Assembly: GCF_001906925.1 (NCBI RefSeq)
Contig: NZ_MRWQ01000001.1
Span: 372,001 to 436,000, forward strand
Source of the DNA: Domibacillus mangrovi
GTDB lineage: Bacteria > Bacillota > Bacilli > Bacillales > Domibacillaceae
Direction of reading: 5' to 3'
Length of the DNA stretch: 64,000 bases
In this document: positions 21,932-31,015 of the stretch, piece after piece
Position numbering within the stretch: the stretch's first letter is position 1
How the letters are laid out: the number at the start of each line of letters is the position of its first letter
Translations under genes and position numbers: made by a program
Notes under the pieces: model-generated
Seen by the model: the letters and a program-made list of their open reading frames with translations, nothing else
Told to the model about the DNA's origin: nothing
Database searches by the model: none

Positions 21932-23035
21932 ATGTATTTTGACTATGCAGCTACTTCACCAATGCGAAAAGAAGCGATTGATGTATATAGAGAAGCGGCA
22001 CTGCATTTTCCTGGGAATACATCCAGTCCTCACGATGAAGGAACGAAAGCTCATTTCCTGTTGCAACGATGCCGTGAACAACTCGCCAAAAAAGCGGGTG
22101 TGCCGGCAGATGGGATTTATTTTACAGGAAGCGGCACGGAAGGAAATATACTGGCCATTTTATCGATGGCTAGAAATCGACAAGGAATGCATGTGATCAC
22201 ATCGATGGCGGAGCATACATCCGTTCATTCTGCGATGACGTTGCTTGAATCTGAAGGATTTGAAGTAACAAAATTACCAATGAATGAAAAAGGTGTTGTT
22301 TCTGTAGAGGATGTTCTTGCTGCGATTCGCCCTGATACGGTACTCATTTCGATTCAACACATTAATCCCGAAATCGGCACCATTCAGCCTATTAAAAAAA
22401 TCGCTCGTTTAGCAAAAAAACATGGTATTTTATTCCACACAGATTGTGTACAATCTTTTGGAAAAGTGGATATAACGGAGATTGAAGCCGATGCAATGAC
22501 CTTTTCAGCTCATAAAATTGGCGGACCTAAAGGATGCGGTGCCATTTATTTGTCACCGCATTGTTTAATCACACCAGTCTTTCCCGGTCTAACACATGAA
22601 AAAGGAGTAAGAGGCGGTACAGTAGATACCCCTGCGATCGCTGCATTTGCCGAAGCTTCCCAATTTACTATTGATCTGAAACAACTCTCCTACTTAAGAA
22701 ATGTGTTAAAAAAAGAACTAAAGGGGACGATGTGTAAATGGATTGAAGCTAATGAAGCAGAACAGTTTCCTGGTGTGATTGGGATGTGTATACCTGGCAT
22801 TGAAGGTCAGCTCGTTATGCTCACATTAAATGCACAAGATCTACATATATCGACTGGAAGTGCGTGCGATACATCTGCTGCGGCAGGGACAAAAGCAGCC
22901 ATCGCAATGGGGCTGTCAATCGATGAAGCACGACAGTTTTTCCGTATTTCACTTGGATACGGGACGACAGAAGAAGAAGTGATGGTACTGGCTCGATCAC
23001 TCGCTCATGTTGCAACGGAAGCAGCTATGTTATGA
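21932..23035 (+). CDS. nifS: Cysteine desulfurase (NifS-like, NAD-operon type)
   Basis: PLP-dependent cysteine desulfurase, 367 residues. It has the PLP-lysine segment FSAHKIGGPKGCGA and an active-site Cys in STGSACDTSA. The homologue in this position in B. subtilis supplies sulfur for the iron-sulfur cluster of NadA. It is divergent from nadB and followed 20 bp later by niaR. Confidence 0.93.
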   Translation: MYFDYAATSPMRKEAIDVYREAALHFPGNTSSPHDEGTKAHFLLQRCREQLAKKAGVPADGIYFTGSGTEGNILAILSMARNRQGMHVITSMAEHTSVHSAMTLLESEGFEVTKLPMNEKGVVSVEDVLAAIRPDTVLISIQHINPEIGTIQPIKKIARLAKKHGILFHTDCVQSFGKVDITEIEADAMTFSAHKIGGPKGCGAIYLSPHCLITPVFPGLTHEKGVRGGTVDTPAIAAFAEASQFTIDLKQLSYLRNVLKKELKGTMCKWIEANEAEQFPGVIGMCIPGIEGQLVMLTLNAQDLHISTGSACDTSAAAGTKAAIAMGLSIDEARQFFRISLGYGTTEEEVMVLARSLAHVATEAAML

Positions 23036-23055
23036 TAATAGCGGAGGGATAACGG

Positions 23056-23589
23056 ATGATAGATAAGAAGAAACTCGTTGGTGAGGAGCGGCGTTCGTTG
23101 CTCTTAAACTGGCTTCAACATGAAAAAAAACCTCTGACTGGCAGTGAGTTAGCTAAAAAAGCAAGCGTAAGCCGTCAAGTAATCGTTGGCGATATCACAT
23201 TATTAAAAGCACGTGGTATACCGATTATGGCAACGAGTCAAGGGTATGTGTACTTAACTAACCAAGAAGAAACCGGATATGAACGAATTATCGCCTGTGT
23301 TCATCCACCAGACAAGACAAAGGAAGAACTGCTTCTGCTTGTCGACCTTGGCGTTCTTGTGAAAGATGTAAAAATTGAACATCCTGTTTATGGAGATTTA
23401 ACGGCTTCTATTATGGTCTCAAACCGGAAAGAAGCTCTCCGCTTTTTAGAAACAATTAATGAAACAAACGCTGCTTATTTGTCCGAACTAACAAGCGGTG
23501 TTCACTTGCACACCATTTCTGCAAAAGATGAAGCGACACTTGATGAAGCAGAACAGGCGCTGGATAAAGCGGGGCTTTTGCTGAAGTAA
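23056..23589 (+). CDS. niaR: NAD biosynthesis transcriptional repressor NiaR
   Basis: A 177-residue regulator with an N-terminal HTH_11 domain (about residues 10-65, SELAKKASVSRQVIVGDI) and a C-terminal 3H domain whose histidines are seen in ACVHPPDK, IEHPVYGDLT and GVHLHTIS. NiaR senses nicotinate and represses the nad genes. GGAGGG precedes the ATG. It lies in one operon with nifS. Confidence 0.94.
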   Translation: MIDKKKLVGEERRSLLLNWLQHEKKPLTGSELAKKASVSRQVIVGDITLLKARGIPIMATSQGYVYLTNQEETGYERIIACVHPPDKTKEELLLLVDLGVLVKDVKIEHPVYGDLTASIMVSNRKEALRFLETINETNAAYLSELTSGVHLHTISAKDEATLDEAEQALDKAGLLLK

Positions 23590-23600
23590 GTTATTCAAAA

Positions 23601-23632
23601 AATAAGACTGCCATTTTCCAGGCAGTCTTATT
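23601..23632. terminator. Bidirectional terminator between niaR and pheA
   Basis: A perfect 12-bp inverted repeat AATAAGACTGCC / GGCAGTCTTATT with an 8-nt loop, between convergent genes, with T-runs on both strands. Confidence 0.88.
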
Positions 23633-24502
23633 TTATATTTTGCTTGGAGTTTGTCCTACTTCATATCCGTAGTAGCTGCCAAGTACTTGCACTTTGCACC
23701 CGAGCGCTTCCATTTCAGCGAATGCGCCCGGAACGAGCACATCATCAATTCGCTGTGCGACATCGATAATGAAAAAATAGTTACCGAGACCCGTTTTAAG
23801 CGGCCGCGACTCGATTTTTTCTAAGTTTAAGTTACGCCATGCAAACGTAGCTAGCACTTGATGAAGCGAACCCGGACGGTCTGTCGGCAACGTCACAACG
23901 ATCGTCGTTTTCCCACCCGTTCGCGGCAAAGGAAACGTCAATTCTTCATGCGTTTTCGATAGCACAAGAAAACGTGTATGATTAAAATGATAATCATGAA
24001 TATCGGTCTGTACAATAACAAGACCATACTCTTCTGCTGACAATGAATTCGCGATAGCTGCAATACATTGCTCTGGATGTTCACTTACATATTTCGCGGC
24101 AGCGGCCGTTGATGTCATTTGTTGAGAAGGTATTCCATAAAATTCACGATTCAAAAATTTATGACATTGTGCAATAGCATGGGGATGCGACAGCACACGC
24201 CCTACCTCTTTCCACTGCTGCACATGATCAGGATGCACGAGTAAGTGCTGCTGAATCGGCGCTGTCAACTCTCCGACAATCGTCAAATCTGCTTCATGAA
24301 AAAGATGATCAATCGTCATATTGACTGTGCCTTCAAGTGCATTTTCAATGGGTACCACAGCCAGATCCGCTTTTCCTTGTAACACAAAATCCATACATTC
24401 TGGAATCGTGACACAGGGAATACGTTCATCATGCGGAAATGCGTCTGACACAGCGATATCAGTAAATGTCGCTGCTGGTCCTAAAAAAGCAATCTTTCTC
24501 AA
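23633..24502 (-). CDS. pheA: Prephenate dehydratase
   Basis: Converts prephenate to phenylpyruvate in phenylalanine synthesis. The 289-residue protein has an N-terminal dehydratase domain (RKIAFLGPAATFTD, VVPIENALEGTV, HTRFLVLS) and a C-terminal ACT domain with the Phe-binding segments TDRPGSLHQVL and KIESRPLKTG. I favour the TTG at 24502 as start, because GGAG lies 8 nt upstream; an in-frame GTG at 24511 abuts that site. Last gene of an obg-pheB-pheA group. Confidence 0.95.
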   Translation of the reverse strand: MRKIAFLGPAATFTDIAVSDAFPHDERIPCVTIPECMDFVLQGKADLAVVPIENALEGTVNMTIDHLFHEADLTIVGELTAPIQQHLLVHPDHVQQWKEVGRVLSHPHAIAQCHKFLNREFYGIPSQQMTSTAAAAKYVSEHPEQCIAAIANSLSAEEYGLVIVQTDIHDYHFNHTRFLVLSKTHEELTFPLPRTGGKTTIVVTLPTDRPGSLHQVLATFAWRNLNLEKIESRPLKTGLGNYFFIIDVAQRIDDVLVPGAFAEMEALGCKVQVLGSYYGYEVGQTPSKI

Positions 24503-24535
24503 ACCATTCACTCCTATAGTCTCTGTTAAAACACG

Positions 24536-24997
24536 TTAAGCACCCGAACCGAGCACTTCCACCGTATCGACAAATTCAAGTTTTTTCAAGCGAGCTAACA
24601 GTTCATCAAGCCCCACTTTCATATCGGTAACATTTAAAGAAATCGTTACGTTTGCGCGCCCCTGCAGTGGAATAGTCTGATGTATCGTCAAGATATTACC
24701 ACCGCAGCCCGCTACAAGCGCCAGCAGTTCAGATAGGGTACCGGACCGGTCTTCCAGATAAAAAAACAGCGTAATAATCCGTTCTTTAACAATCGTATGA
24801 AAAGGAAACACCGTATCTCGGTATTTATAAAAAGCGCTCCGGCTCAAGTCCACTTTCTGAACAGCTTCCCATACTGAATCGGCTTTTTTTCGCTCAATCA
24901 GCTCTTTTGCGTCGAGTGTTTTTTTCATCGCTTCTGGAAGCACATCTTCACGTACGAGATAAAATTTTTCATTTTGCTCTTTCTTTCCCAAGTCCAT
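24536..24997 (-). CDS. pheB: ACT domain protein PheB
   Basis: A 153-residue protein with a helical N-terminus and a C-terminal ACT domain ([18 protein letters not shown]), annotated in Bacillus as PheB, historically linked to chorismate mutase and more likely an amino-acid-sensing regulator. GGGGG directly abuts the ATG at 24997, so the in-frame TTG at 24991 (6-nt spacing) may be the real start. It lies between obg and pheA. Confidence 0.88.
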   Translation of the reverse strand: MDLGKKEQNEKFYLVREDVLPEAMKKTLDAKELIERKKADSVWEAVQKVDLSRSAFYKYRDTVFPFHTIVKERIITLFFYLEDRSGTLSELLALVAGCGGNILTIHQTIPLQGRANVTISLNVTDMKVGLDELLARLKKLEFVDTVEVLGSGA

Positions 24998-25025
24998 CCC
25001 CCATTTTCCAAACCGCTGTCAGCTG

Positions 25026-26315
25026 TTAGTCAATAAATTCAAACTCATAGTCCATAAGACGTACGATCTCACCATGTTTTGCTCCGCGTTCACGCAAAGC
25101 ATCATCGACTCCCATTGAACGAAGCTGCCGTGCAAATCGGCGAATTGATTCTTCGCGTGAAAAATCGGTCATTTTAAACAGCTTTTCAATTTTGCTGCCT
25201 GTCAATTCGAATGCTCCGTCCAGACCACGAGAGATAACAAATTCCGCCTCCTGTTTTTCGTGACGGTATACAACACGGTTTACAGACAAATCTTCTTCTT
25301 CGTGATCAAGCAGGAATTCCGGTGTTTCATCCACTTTATCAGCAATAGAAAATAATAGATCGCGTAAACCGCTTTGTGTTAACGCTGAAATCGGAAAAAT
25401 AACTGCATCTGGATCAATTTTTTTCTTAAATGCCGCTAAATTATCTTCCGCATCCGGCATATCCATTTTATTGGCGACAATAATTTCCGGACGCTCCGTC
25501 AAACGGAGATTGTATTCTTTCAATTCATTATTAATCGTGATGTAATCTTCATACGGATCACGACCTTCCATCCCAGACATATCCAGTACATGAATGATGA
25601 CACGCGTCCGCTCAATGTGGCGCAAAAACTGATGTCCAAGGCCTGTCCCCTCATGTGCTCCTTCAATTAATCCCGGTAAATCAGCGAGAACAAAGCTGCG
25701 TCCATCTTCCGTCTCTACCATGCCGAGATTCGGTACGAGCGTCGTGAAATGATACGCCGCAATTTTCGGTTTCGCTGCTGTGACGACTGATAACAGTGTT
25801 GATTTACCAACGCTCGGAAAACCGACAAGACCGGCATCTGCCAGCAATTTTAATTCTAGTGTAATGTCGCGTTCGATACCAGGCTCACCATTCTCTGAAA
25901 TTTCCGGTGCTGGATTCGCCGGTGTCGCAAAACGGCTGTTACCACGCCCACCGCGTCCGCCACGAGCAATAATGGCCTGCTGTCCATGCTCCACTAAATC
26001 CGCAATGACTTCGCCTGTTACATCATCTGTCACGACTGTTCCTGGCGGTACTTTAACAATCATATCTTTTGAATTTTTACCATGCATCCCTTTACTCATG
26101 CCGTGTTCGCCTCTAGGTGCTTTAAAATGACGCTGATAACGGAAATCCATCAGTGTGCGTAAACCTTCTTCCACCTCAAATACAACATTTGCTCCGTTTC
26201 CGCCGTCACCGCCAGCTGGACCGCCATTTGGCACATATTTTTCACGGCGGAATGCTACCATGCCATTCCCACCATCGCCGCCTTTTACATATATCTTGAC
26301 CTGATCTACAAACAT
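25026..26315 (-). CDS. obg: Obg GTPase
   Basis: Essential ribosome-associated GTPase involved in 50S maturation, stress response and sporulation start. The 429-residue protein has the glycine-rich Obg fold at the N-terminus (about 1-158), the G domain with [27 protein letters not shown] and NKMD, and the C-terminal OCT domain typical of Gram-positives. Strong AGGAGG upstream. It follows spo0B by 15 bp, as in B. subtilis. Confidence 0.97.
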   Translation of the reverse strand: MFVDQVKIYVKGGDGGNGMVAFRREKYVPNGGPAGGDGGNGANVVFEVEEGLRTLMDFRYQRHFKAPRGEHGMSKGMHGKNSKDMIVKVPPGTVVTDDVTGEVIADLVEHGQQAIIARGGRGGRGNSRFATPANPAPEISENGEPGIERDITLELKLLADAGLVGFPSVGKSTLLSVVTAAKPKIAAYHFTTLVPNLGMVETEDGRSFVLADLPGLIEGAHEGTGLGHQFLRHIERTRVIIHVLDMSGMEGRDPYEDYITINNELKEYNLRLTERPEIIVANKMDMPDAEDNLAAFKKKIDPDAVIFPISALTQSGLRDLLFSIADKVDETPEFLLDHEEEDLSVNRVVYRHEKQEAEFVISRGLDGAFELTGSKIEKLFKMTDFSREESIRRFARQLRSMGVDDALRERGAKHGEIVRLMDYEFEFID

Positions 26316-26330
26316 ATTGTTTTTTTCCTC

Positions 26331-26873
26331 CTAAAATTTCACTTCTATTAGTATATCCTGATCATCTGATTTCATGATTCCGCCGTTCATTACACCAGCA
26401 CCAGACTGGAGCAATTGCTGGATCTGTTCTATTAAACAAGATCGGTCGACAAGCTCTCCGTCCCATTCAATCCTTACAGCCAGACGTCCTTCTTTTTCAA
26501 AAAACTCAGTATATACATGTTGACCGCTATATTGTGAAATGTGCTGGTCTAACAATGAAAAGATGGATTGAAAAAAACGAGTCACCAGTTGATCATCCAC
26601 TTTTTCTATAACGATTTCATCATTTATTTCAAATTCAAGCACAAATTTATGTTTCTTCCAGTTAAATGTGATAAACATCTCCGCCATCTCTGGCATACCA
26701 AGATTGCACAGTTTCGATTCCTGCACAGCTTTGACAATAATATGATCGGCTGCACGGGCCGCTTCATCTATTTTATTTAAAGCTAGAAAACCTTTAATCA
26801 GCTGTATATCGTTCATCCAATCATGCCGCGCATGACGAAGTGTTTCTATAACGGTCCAATTTTTTTCTTTCAT
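26331..26873 (-). CDS. spo0B: Sporulation phosphotransferase Spo0B
   Basis: Passes the phosphoryl group from Spo0F to Spo0A in the sporulation phosphorelay. The 180-residue protein has a helical hairpin with the phospho-accepting His in RHARHDWMNDIQLIKGFL and a degenerate ATPase-like C-terminal domain, as in B. subtilis Spo0B. GGAGGTG lies about 11 nt upstream of the ATG. A promoter-like element is seen upstream, after the rpmA terminator. Confidence 0.93.
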   Translation of the reverse strand: MKEKNWTVIETLRHARHDWMNDIQLIKGFLALNKIDEAARAADHIIVKAVQESKLCNLGMPEMAEMFITFNWKKHKFVLEFEINDEIVIEKVDDQLVTRFFQSIFSLLDQHISQYSGQHVYTEFFEKEGRLAVRIEWDGELVDRSCLIEQIQQLLQSGAGVMNGGIMKSDDQDILIEVKF

Positions 26874-26926
26874 CTATATTTGTGCACCTCCCTTGTCCGA
26901 TCCAAAACAACCAATTCCTTTCTGTT

Positions 26927-26954
26927 AGTATAGCAGAAAGATTTACAGTTTGAA
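26927..26954 (-). promoter_or_regulatory. Candidate SigA promoter of spo0B-obg
   Basis: On the minus strand TTCAAA (26949-26954) and TATACT (26927-26932) are separated by 16 bp, 54 bp upstream of the spo0B start and downstream of the rpmA terminator. Confidence 0.5.
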
Positions 26955-26978
26955 CGGGAAAGATCGACGGCAATGCAT

Positions 26979-27027
26979 AAAAAATGGAGGTGTTCCGAAA
27001 GTATGACTTTCAGAACACCTCCATTTG
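26979..27027 (-). terminator. Intrinsic terminator of the rplU-prp-rpmA operon
   Basis: Long stem TGGAGGTGTTC / GAACACCTCCA with further pairing inside (GAAAGT / ACTTTC), followed by TTTTTT on the minus strand, 10 bp after the rpmA stop codon. Confidence 0.88.
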
Positions 27028-27036
27028 CCAGTCTGA

Positions 27037-27321
27037 TTATTGAGCAGCTGGATAAACACTTACTTTTTTTCGATCGCGTCCAACGCGTTCGAAACGAACG
27101 ATACCGTCCGTTTTTGCGAACAATGTATCATCTCCGCCACGTCCTACGTTTTCACCTGGGTGAATTTTCGTACCGCGTTGACGGTAAAGGATGGATCCGC
27201 CTGTTACGAATTGACCGTCTGCACGCTTAGCGCCAAGACGCTTCGACTGTGAGTCACGTCCGTTCCGAGTAGAACCTACCCCTTTTTTGGATGCGAAAAA
27301 TTGAAGATTTAATTTCAACAT
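27037..27321 (-). CDS. rpmA: 50S ribosomal protein L27 with cleavable N-terminus
   Basis: A 94-residue L27, located near the peptidyl-transferase centre. It begins [17 protein letters not shown]: the first nine residues are the Firmicute propeptide cut after LQFF by the Prp protease encoded upstream, which exposes the mature N-terminus. Typical segments [12 protein letters not shown] and [13 protein letters not shown]-like sequence are present. Part of rplU-prp-rpmA. Confidence 0.97.
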   Translation of the reverse strand: MLKLNLQFFASKKGVGSTRNGRDSQSKRLGAKRADGQFVTGGSILYRQRGTKIHPGENVGRGGDDTLFAKTDGIVRFERVGRDRKKVSVYPAAQ

Positions 27322-27334
27322 ATGTTTTCACCTC

Positions 27335-27667
27335 CTATTGGAAGTTTATTTGAATATACTGTCCATACTCTCGTTCAATCGTCTGCAATGAAACGATCAT
27401 ACCTTCTAAAAGAAGCTGCACCTGTTCTCTAACTTCAACCGGCAAGTCTTCCGGGATGAAGCATGAAAGCAGACCACCATCTTCGCCTTGATCAATATCA
27501 GGCGTTACGTTTGTCAGTGCTATGACTGCATTCAGTGAACCGAATGAAACAGCCGACGCACCGGCGCAGACAAGGTCTTCGCCTTTTTCAGCGTAACCGG
27601 CATGTCCTTCCATTGTAAATGATGAAATAAAGCCGGATTGATCTTTTTTGACGTTTACATAAATCAT
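27335..27667 (-). CDS. prp: Ribosomal-processing cysteine protease Prp
   Basis: A 110-residue cysteine protease (YsxB family) that removes the N-terminal extension of L27. The catalytic pair is visible as His22 in MEGHAGYA and Cys34 in DLVCAGASAV. Located between rplU and rpmA, the conserved arrangement in bacteria with extended L27. Confidence 0.95.
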   Translation of the reverse strand: MIYVNVKKDQSGFISSFTMEGHAGYAEKGEDLVCAGASAVSFGSLNAVIALTNVTPDIDQGEDGGLLSCFIPEDLPVEVREQVQLLLEGMIVSLQTIEREYGQYIQINFQ

Positions 27668-27679
27668 CAGATCATCGCC

Positions 27680-27988
27680 TTATGCGTTGATTTTTTCAAT
27701 GACTACTTTTGTGTAAGGCTGACGGTGTCCTTGCTTTCTGCGGTAGTTTTTCTTCGCTTTGAATTTAAAAACGATGATTTTCTTCGCGCGTCCTTGCTTT
27801 TCAACCTTCGCCGTTACCGTTGCGCCTTCTACGATCGGGCTTCCAACTTTTACGTCGTCGCCGCCAACGAAAAGAACTTTATCAAAAGTGACAGAGTCAC
27901 CATCTGCTGCGTTCAATTTTTCGATGTAGACTTCTTGGCCTTCTTCAACTTTGATCTGCTTGCCGCCTGTTTCAATAATTGCGTACAT
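27680..27988 (-). CDS. rplU: 50S ribosomal protein L21
   Basis: A 102-residue L21 that binds 23S r[21 protein letters not shown] at the start and [14 protein letters not shown] near the end are diagnostic. First gene of rplU-prp-rpmA, preceded by a structured leader RNA and a strong promoter. GGGAGGTG precedes the ATG. Confidence 0.97.
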   Translation of the reverse strand: MYAIIETGGKQIKVEEGQEVYIEKLNAADGDSVTFDKVLFVGGDDVKVGSPIVEGATVTAKVEKQGRAKKIIVFKFKAKKNYRRKQGHRQPYTKVVIEKINA

Positions 27989-28090
27989 TCCTGCACCTCC
28001 CTAGTTACTCAGACTCGCCACTTGACAGGTGATCTTTCGATACTTGAACCTGCTATGTGCGGTTGTAGCACAGGTGCTACAAACAATAAC
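27989..28090 (-). ncRNA. L21 leader RNA (ribosomal protein autoregulation)
   Basis: The ~100-nt 5' region of rplU contains hairpin GTAGCACC..GGTGCTAC-like pairing (minus-strand GTAGCACCTGTGCTAC), a central ACCTGTC / GGCGAGT region and the sequence AACTAGGGAGGTGC before the start, resembling the Firmicute L21 leader thought to bind L21 for feedback control. Identification is by position and recognisable sequence, not by a covariance search. Confidence 0.75.
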
Positions 28091-28096
28091 ATATGA

Positions 28097-28125
28097 ATTC
28101 TATCACTTTTAGGTTTTTATGTCAA
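28097..28125 (-). promoter_or_regulatory. SigA promoter of rplU-prp-rpmA
   Basis: Minus-strand TTGACA (28120-28125), 17-bp spacer, TAGAAT (28097-28102). It overlaps the last codons of spoIVFB and starts the L21 leader. Confidence 0.85.
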
Positions 28126-28946
28126 TCGTTATTTTCCATGATCTCATCGACCTTTTTATTGCCTTTAAAATAATAAGCTAATAGCCGCGATTCCGTGATA
28201 TTCTCTTCCCGGTTCACAATAAAAAGATGTGTTCGATTTCGTCGAAACATACGAACCATCTCAAGTAAAGACTGCCGGCTGCCAATATGAATGCGCATCA
28301 CTCGAAGGGGTACAGGTTCGTAAAAACGCGCTGTTAAAAATCGGATGAACATATACTCTTTTTCCTTCCACATGACGAGAAGCTGTACAGCAACATAAGA
28401 AACGGTCATAATTAATTGTATATAAAATGGAAGCAAATAGACCGCTGCACCAAACAGACAAACAAGCATAAAAAAAGAAATGTGGATGGCCAGCCTATAT
28501 GCAGCATAACAAGGCCGAACGGCCGATAATAGAAGCAAAACCATTTTCCCACCGTCAAGCGGCAGCACTGGCAATAAATTAAAGAAAAGAATAAGAGCAT
28601 TCAATTGAAAAAACAATGAATAGATCGCCGGTTCCATTATACCTGCTTTCAGAAGCAAAATGGCTATACCCATCATCGGAATGTGCATCATTGGACCGGC
28701 CAGGACGACAAGCCATTCTTCTGTCAGCGGCCGGCCGGCATGTTCACTCGTTTCTAGCTTTCCGCCGAACGGAAGCAATTCAATTTTTACAATACGCCAA
28801 CCGCAATATTTTGCCGCTGCCGCATGACCGAGTTCGTGTATAAAAACAATTAGTAATAAACAAAGAGCTTCCGCAAACATTCCTATCCCAGCAGCAGCTG
28901 CTGCTAGCAGCCACGTAAGCGGATGAACGCTAATCAATTTCTTCAA
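28122..28946 (-). CDS. spoIVFB: Intramembrane metalloprotease SpoIVFB
   Basis: Site-2-type protease that cuts pro-SigK in the mother cell late in sporulation. The 274-residue membrane protein has the zinc motif HELGH (residues 37-41) in the first third and the third ligand in NLLPVLPLDGG (Asp131), plus a cytosolic C-terminal domain. The start overlaps the end of spoIVFA by 17 nt. Confidence 0.94.
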   Translation of the reverse strand: MKKLISVHPLTWLLAAAAAGIGMFAEALCLLLIVFIHELGHAAAAKYCGWRIVKIELLPFGGKLETSEHAGRPLTEEWLVVLAGPMMHIPMMGIAILLLKAGIMEPAIYSLFFQLNALILFFNLLPVLPLDGGKMVLLLLSAVRPCYAAYRLAIHISFFMLVCLFGAAVYLLPFYIQLIMTVSYVAVQLLVMWKEKEYMFIRFLTARFYEPVPLRVMRIHIGSRQSLLEMVRMFRRNRTHLFIVNREENITESRLLAYYFKGNKKVDEIMENND

Positions 28947-29379
28947 GCTCCATTACTTTTTCTGAAATTACCTCTCCATTTTTACGTACAATAATATGGA
29001 CCGATTCTATTGCTGCTTCCCCGATCCATTCCCCTTTATTCACTTTTTCAAACAGCCGAAAATCATGTACATACAGGCCACTCACTTCCGTTTCGCTATC
29101 ATCTTTATGCTGGAGCACAATTAAATGATCTTTTCGATTGATTCGTACGACTATGCCTTCTCTATCTGCTTTTAACCCATTTGAAACATTGGAAGCCATA
29201 ATAGCTCGATCTGTTTCTTTATCTAAGGATGGAAGCAATGTACCGAGATGCTCTTCATACATAGAAGCAGTACGGGCAAATGTGAAATCATCCGTAAACA
29301 ACCAAATGACAGCCGCATGGTCTCGATTTGCGTACACGAATAAAAATAGAAGCAATGTACCCGCTATTTTCTTCCTCAC
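28930..29379 (-). CDS. spoIVFA: SpoIVFA-like regulator of SpoIVFB (short form)
   Basis: A 149-residue protein with one N-terminal hydrophobic segment and a C-terminal M23/LytM-like domain lacking obvious metal ligands (ADREGIVVRINRKDHLIVLQH ends the visible core around residue 95). SpoIVFA holds SpoIVFB inactive until the forespore signal arrives. B. subtilis SpoIVFA is much longer (about 260 residues), so the N-terminal part is missing here; the strong AGGAGGAG before the GTG start at 29379 suggests this is the true gene. It overlaps spoIVFB, as expected for partners. Confidence 0.75.
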   Translation of the reverse strand: MRKKIAGTLLLFLFVYANRDHAAVIWLFTDDFTFARTASMYEEHLGTLLPSLDKETDRAIMASNVSNGLKADREGIVVRINRKDHLIVLQHKDDSETEVSGLYVHDFRLFEKVNKGEWIGEAAIESVHIIVRKNGEVISEKVMELEEID

Positions 29380-29431
29380 AATGACTCCTCCTGCCTTTTC
29401 TTAAGTGTATGCAAAAACAAGGGAAAATACG

Positions 29432-29460
29432 AAAAAAACCGCTTCAATAAGCGGTTTCCT
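29432..29460 (-). terminator. Intrinsic terminator of minCD
   Basis: Stem AAACCGCTT / AAGCGGTTT followed by TTTTTTTC on the minus strand directly after the minD stop codon. Confidence 0.85.
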
Positions 29461-29462
29461 TA

Positions 29463-30269
29463 TTATTGGCTGATGCCAATAAATCGTTTAAATTTCGTGA
29501 AAATGGTTTCTTGCTGTTGATCCGGCTGCTGGAGCGGCACAGATTCACCTAAAATGCGCCGCGCAATATTGCGGTATGCAATAGACGCCTGGTTATTCGG
29601 ATTATGGGCAACCGGCTCTCCATTATGAGATGATTTAATCACTTCATCGTCATCTGCAACTATCCCGATTAATTCAATCGACAAATGCGATGCTACCTCA
29701 TCAACATCGAGCATGTCCCCCTCTCTCACCATATGACTCCGAATTCGATTGACAACGAGTTTCGGCGGTGCCATACCTTCTTCTTTTTCGAGAAGACCGA
29801 TGACTCGATCTGCATCACGTACAGCGGACTTCTCAGGCGTCGTCACAACAATCGCACGATCTGCACCAGCTACGGCGTTTTTATAGCCTTGCTCAATGCC
29901 GGCCGGACAGTCGATTAATATGTAATCATAGTCTTGTTTTAATTCTTCTATTAACTTTTTCATCTGCTCCGGAGCTACAGCTGACTTGTCCGTCGTCTGC
30001 GCGGCTGGAAGCAAGTACAGAAGTTCATTAAAACGCTTATCTTTCACAAGTGCCTGATGTATTTTACAGCGCCCTTCGACAACATCGACAAGGTCATAAA
30101 TAATGCGGTTTTCAAGCCCCATGACCACATCGAGATTCCGAAGACCAATATCTGTATCTATGAGGCACACTTTCTTTTCTTGCAGCGCGAGCGCTGTTCC
30201 TAGATTGGCTGTCGTTGTTGTTTTGCCGACACCACCTTTTCCGGAAGTAATGACAATTGCTTCACCCAC
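29463..30269 (-). CDS. minD: Septum site-determining ATPase MinD
   Basis: Membrane-associated ParA-family ATPase that positions the division inhibitor MinC. The 268-residue protein has the deviant Walker A GKGGVGKTTTTANLG, the DTDIGLRNLD switch and a C-terminal amphipathic membrane-targeting helix (FTKFKRFIGIS). One base separates it from minC. Confidence 0.97.
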   Translation of the reverse strand: MGEAIVITSGKGGVGKTTTTANLGTALALQEKKVCLIDTDIGLRNLDVVMGLENRIIYDLVDVVEGRCKIHQALVKDKRFNELLYLLPAAQTTDKSAVAPEQMKKLIEELKQDYDYILIDCPAGIEQGYKNAVAGADRAIVVTTPEKSAVRDADRVIGLLEKEEGMAPPKLVVNRIRSHMVREGDMLDVDEVASHLSIELIGIVADDDEVIKSSHNGEPVAHNPNNQASIAYRNIARRILGESVPLQQPDQQQETIFTKFKRFIGISQ

Positions 30270-30270
30270 T

Positions 30271-30948
30271 TCAAAATCCCCCTTTAAACGTCGATATATC
30301 AGGCCGCAAATACTTCAGCACTTGCAGCCGGTCAATGACAAGTTGATCCGCTTCATTAATAAAAGCGCATTCAGATTCTGTTATTTCTTCTTCGTCATAA
30401 CGGTCAGGAGATCTTGTCAAATGATTACTGATGCGAAGTTGCGTTGGCATCATTTTCGCCGCTGTAATAACGGCCCTGTCGTTTCCATAGCATCCGGCAT
30501 GCGCGACGCCTTTTAATGCACCCATCACATAAATACTTCCCCCAGCCTTAATCGTACCTCCCGGGTTTACATCCCCGACTAATAGCAGATTACCTGGCAC
30601 TTCAAGAACTTGTCCCGAGCGTATCCGACCCGCATAAGAGACAATTTCTTCTTCTTCTTTCCAGCGCACCGCTTCATCAAGCGTTATCACATTTGATTTA
30701 ATGTCCTCAACTACGAGGTGCTGACGCTTTCGAATAACATTTTTTAATATTTCTTTGTCTTCTTCTGTTACGTAACGATTACCAGTCTGCACCGTTACGG
30801 TAATAAGTGCATCCTGCCTATCATTCGTAACGGTATCCAGTTTTTCTACTAATTCTTCTATTAATTCATTATACGCACATTTATCATTTAATTGAAGAGT
30901 GAGGCCGTCTTTCGTGCCTTTAATAACTACATTTTGTCCCATTTTCAT
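30271..30948 (-). CDS. minC: Septum site-determining protein MinC
   Basis: FtsZ assembly inhibitor, 225 residues, with an N-terminal FtsZ-binding domain and a C-terminal beta-helix dimer domain (RIRSGQVLEVPGNLLLVGDV, GGTIKAGGSIYVMGALKG) that binds MinD. GAGGTGG precedes the ATG. Forms the mreBCD-minCD locus of Bacillus. Confidence 0.95.
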   Translation of the reverse strand: MKMGQNVVIKGTKDGLTLQLNDKCAYNELIEELVEKLDTVTNDRQDALITVTVQTGNRYVTEEDKEILKNVIRKRQHLVVEDIKSNVITLDEAVRWKEEEEIVSYAGRIRSGQVLEVPGNLLLVGDVNPGGTIKAGGSIYVMGALKGVAHAGCYGNDRAVITAAKMMPTQLRISNHLTRSPDRYDEEEITESECAFINEADQLVIDRLQVLKYLRPDISTFKGGF

Positions 30949-31015
30949 AGCTAGTTTCCACCTCTGTACGTCTCATTATTCGACAACACAATGCCAAGTT
31001 CCTTTTTTTAACGAG

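Noticed and set aside
25780-26130. Long plus-strand frames antisense to obg, recJ, rel, valS and other genes
   Set aside because: They mirror codon bias of well-identified genes on the other strand and lack ribosome binding sites.
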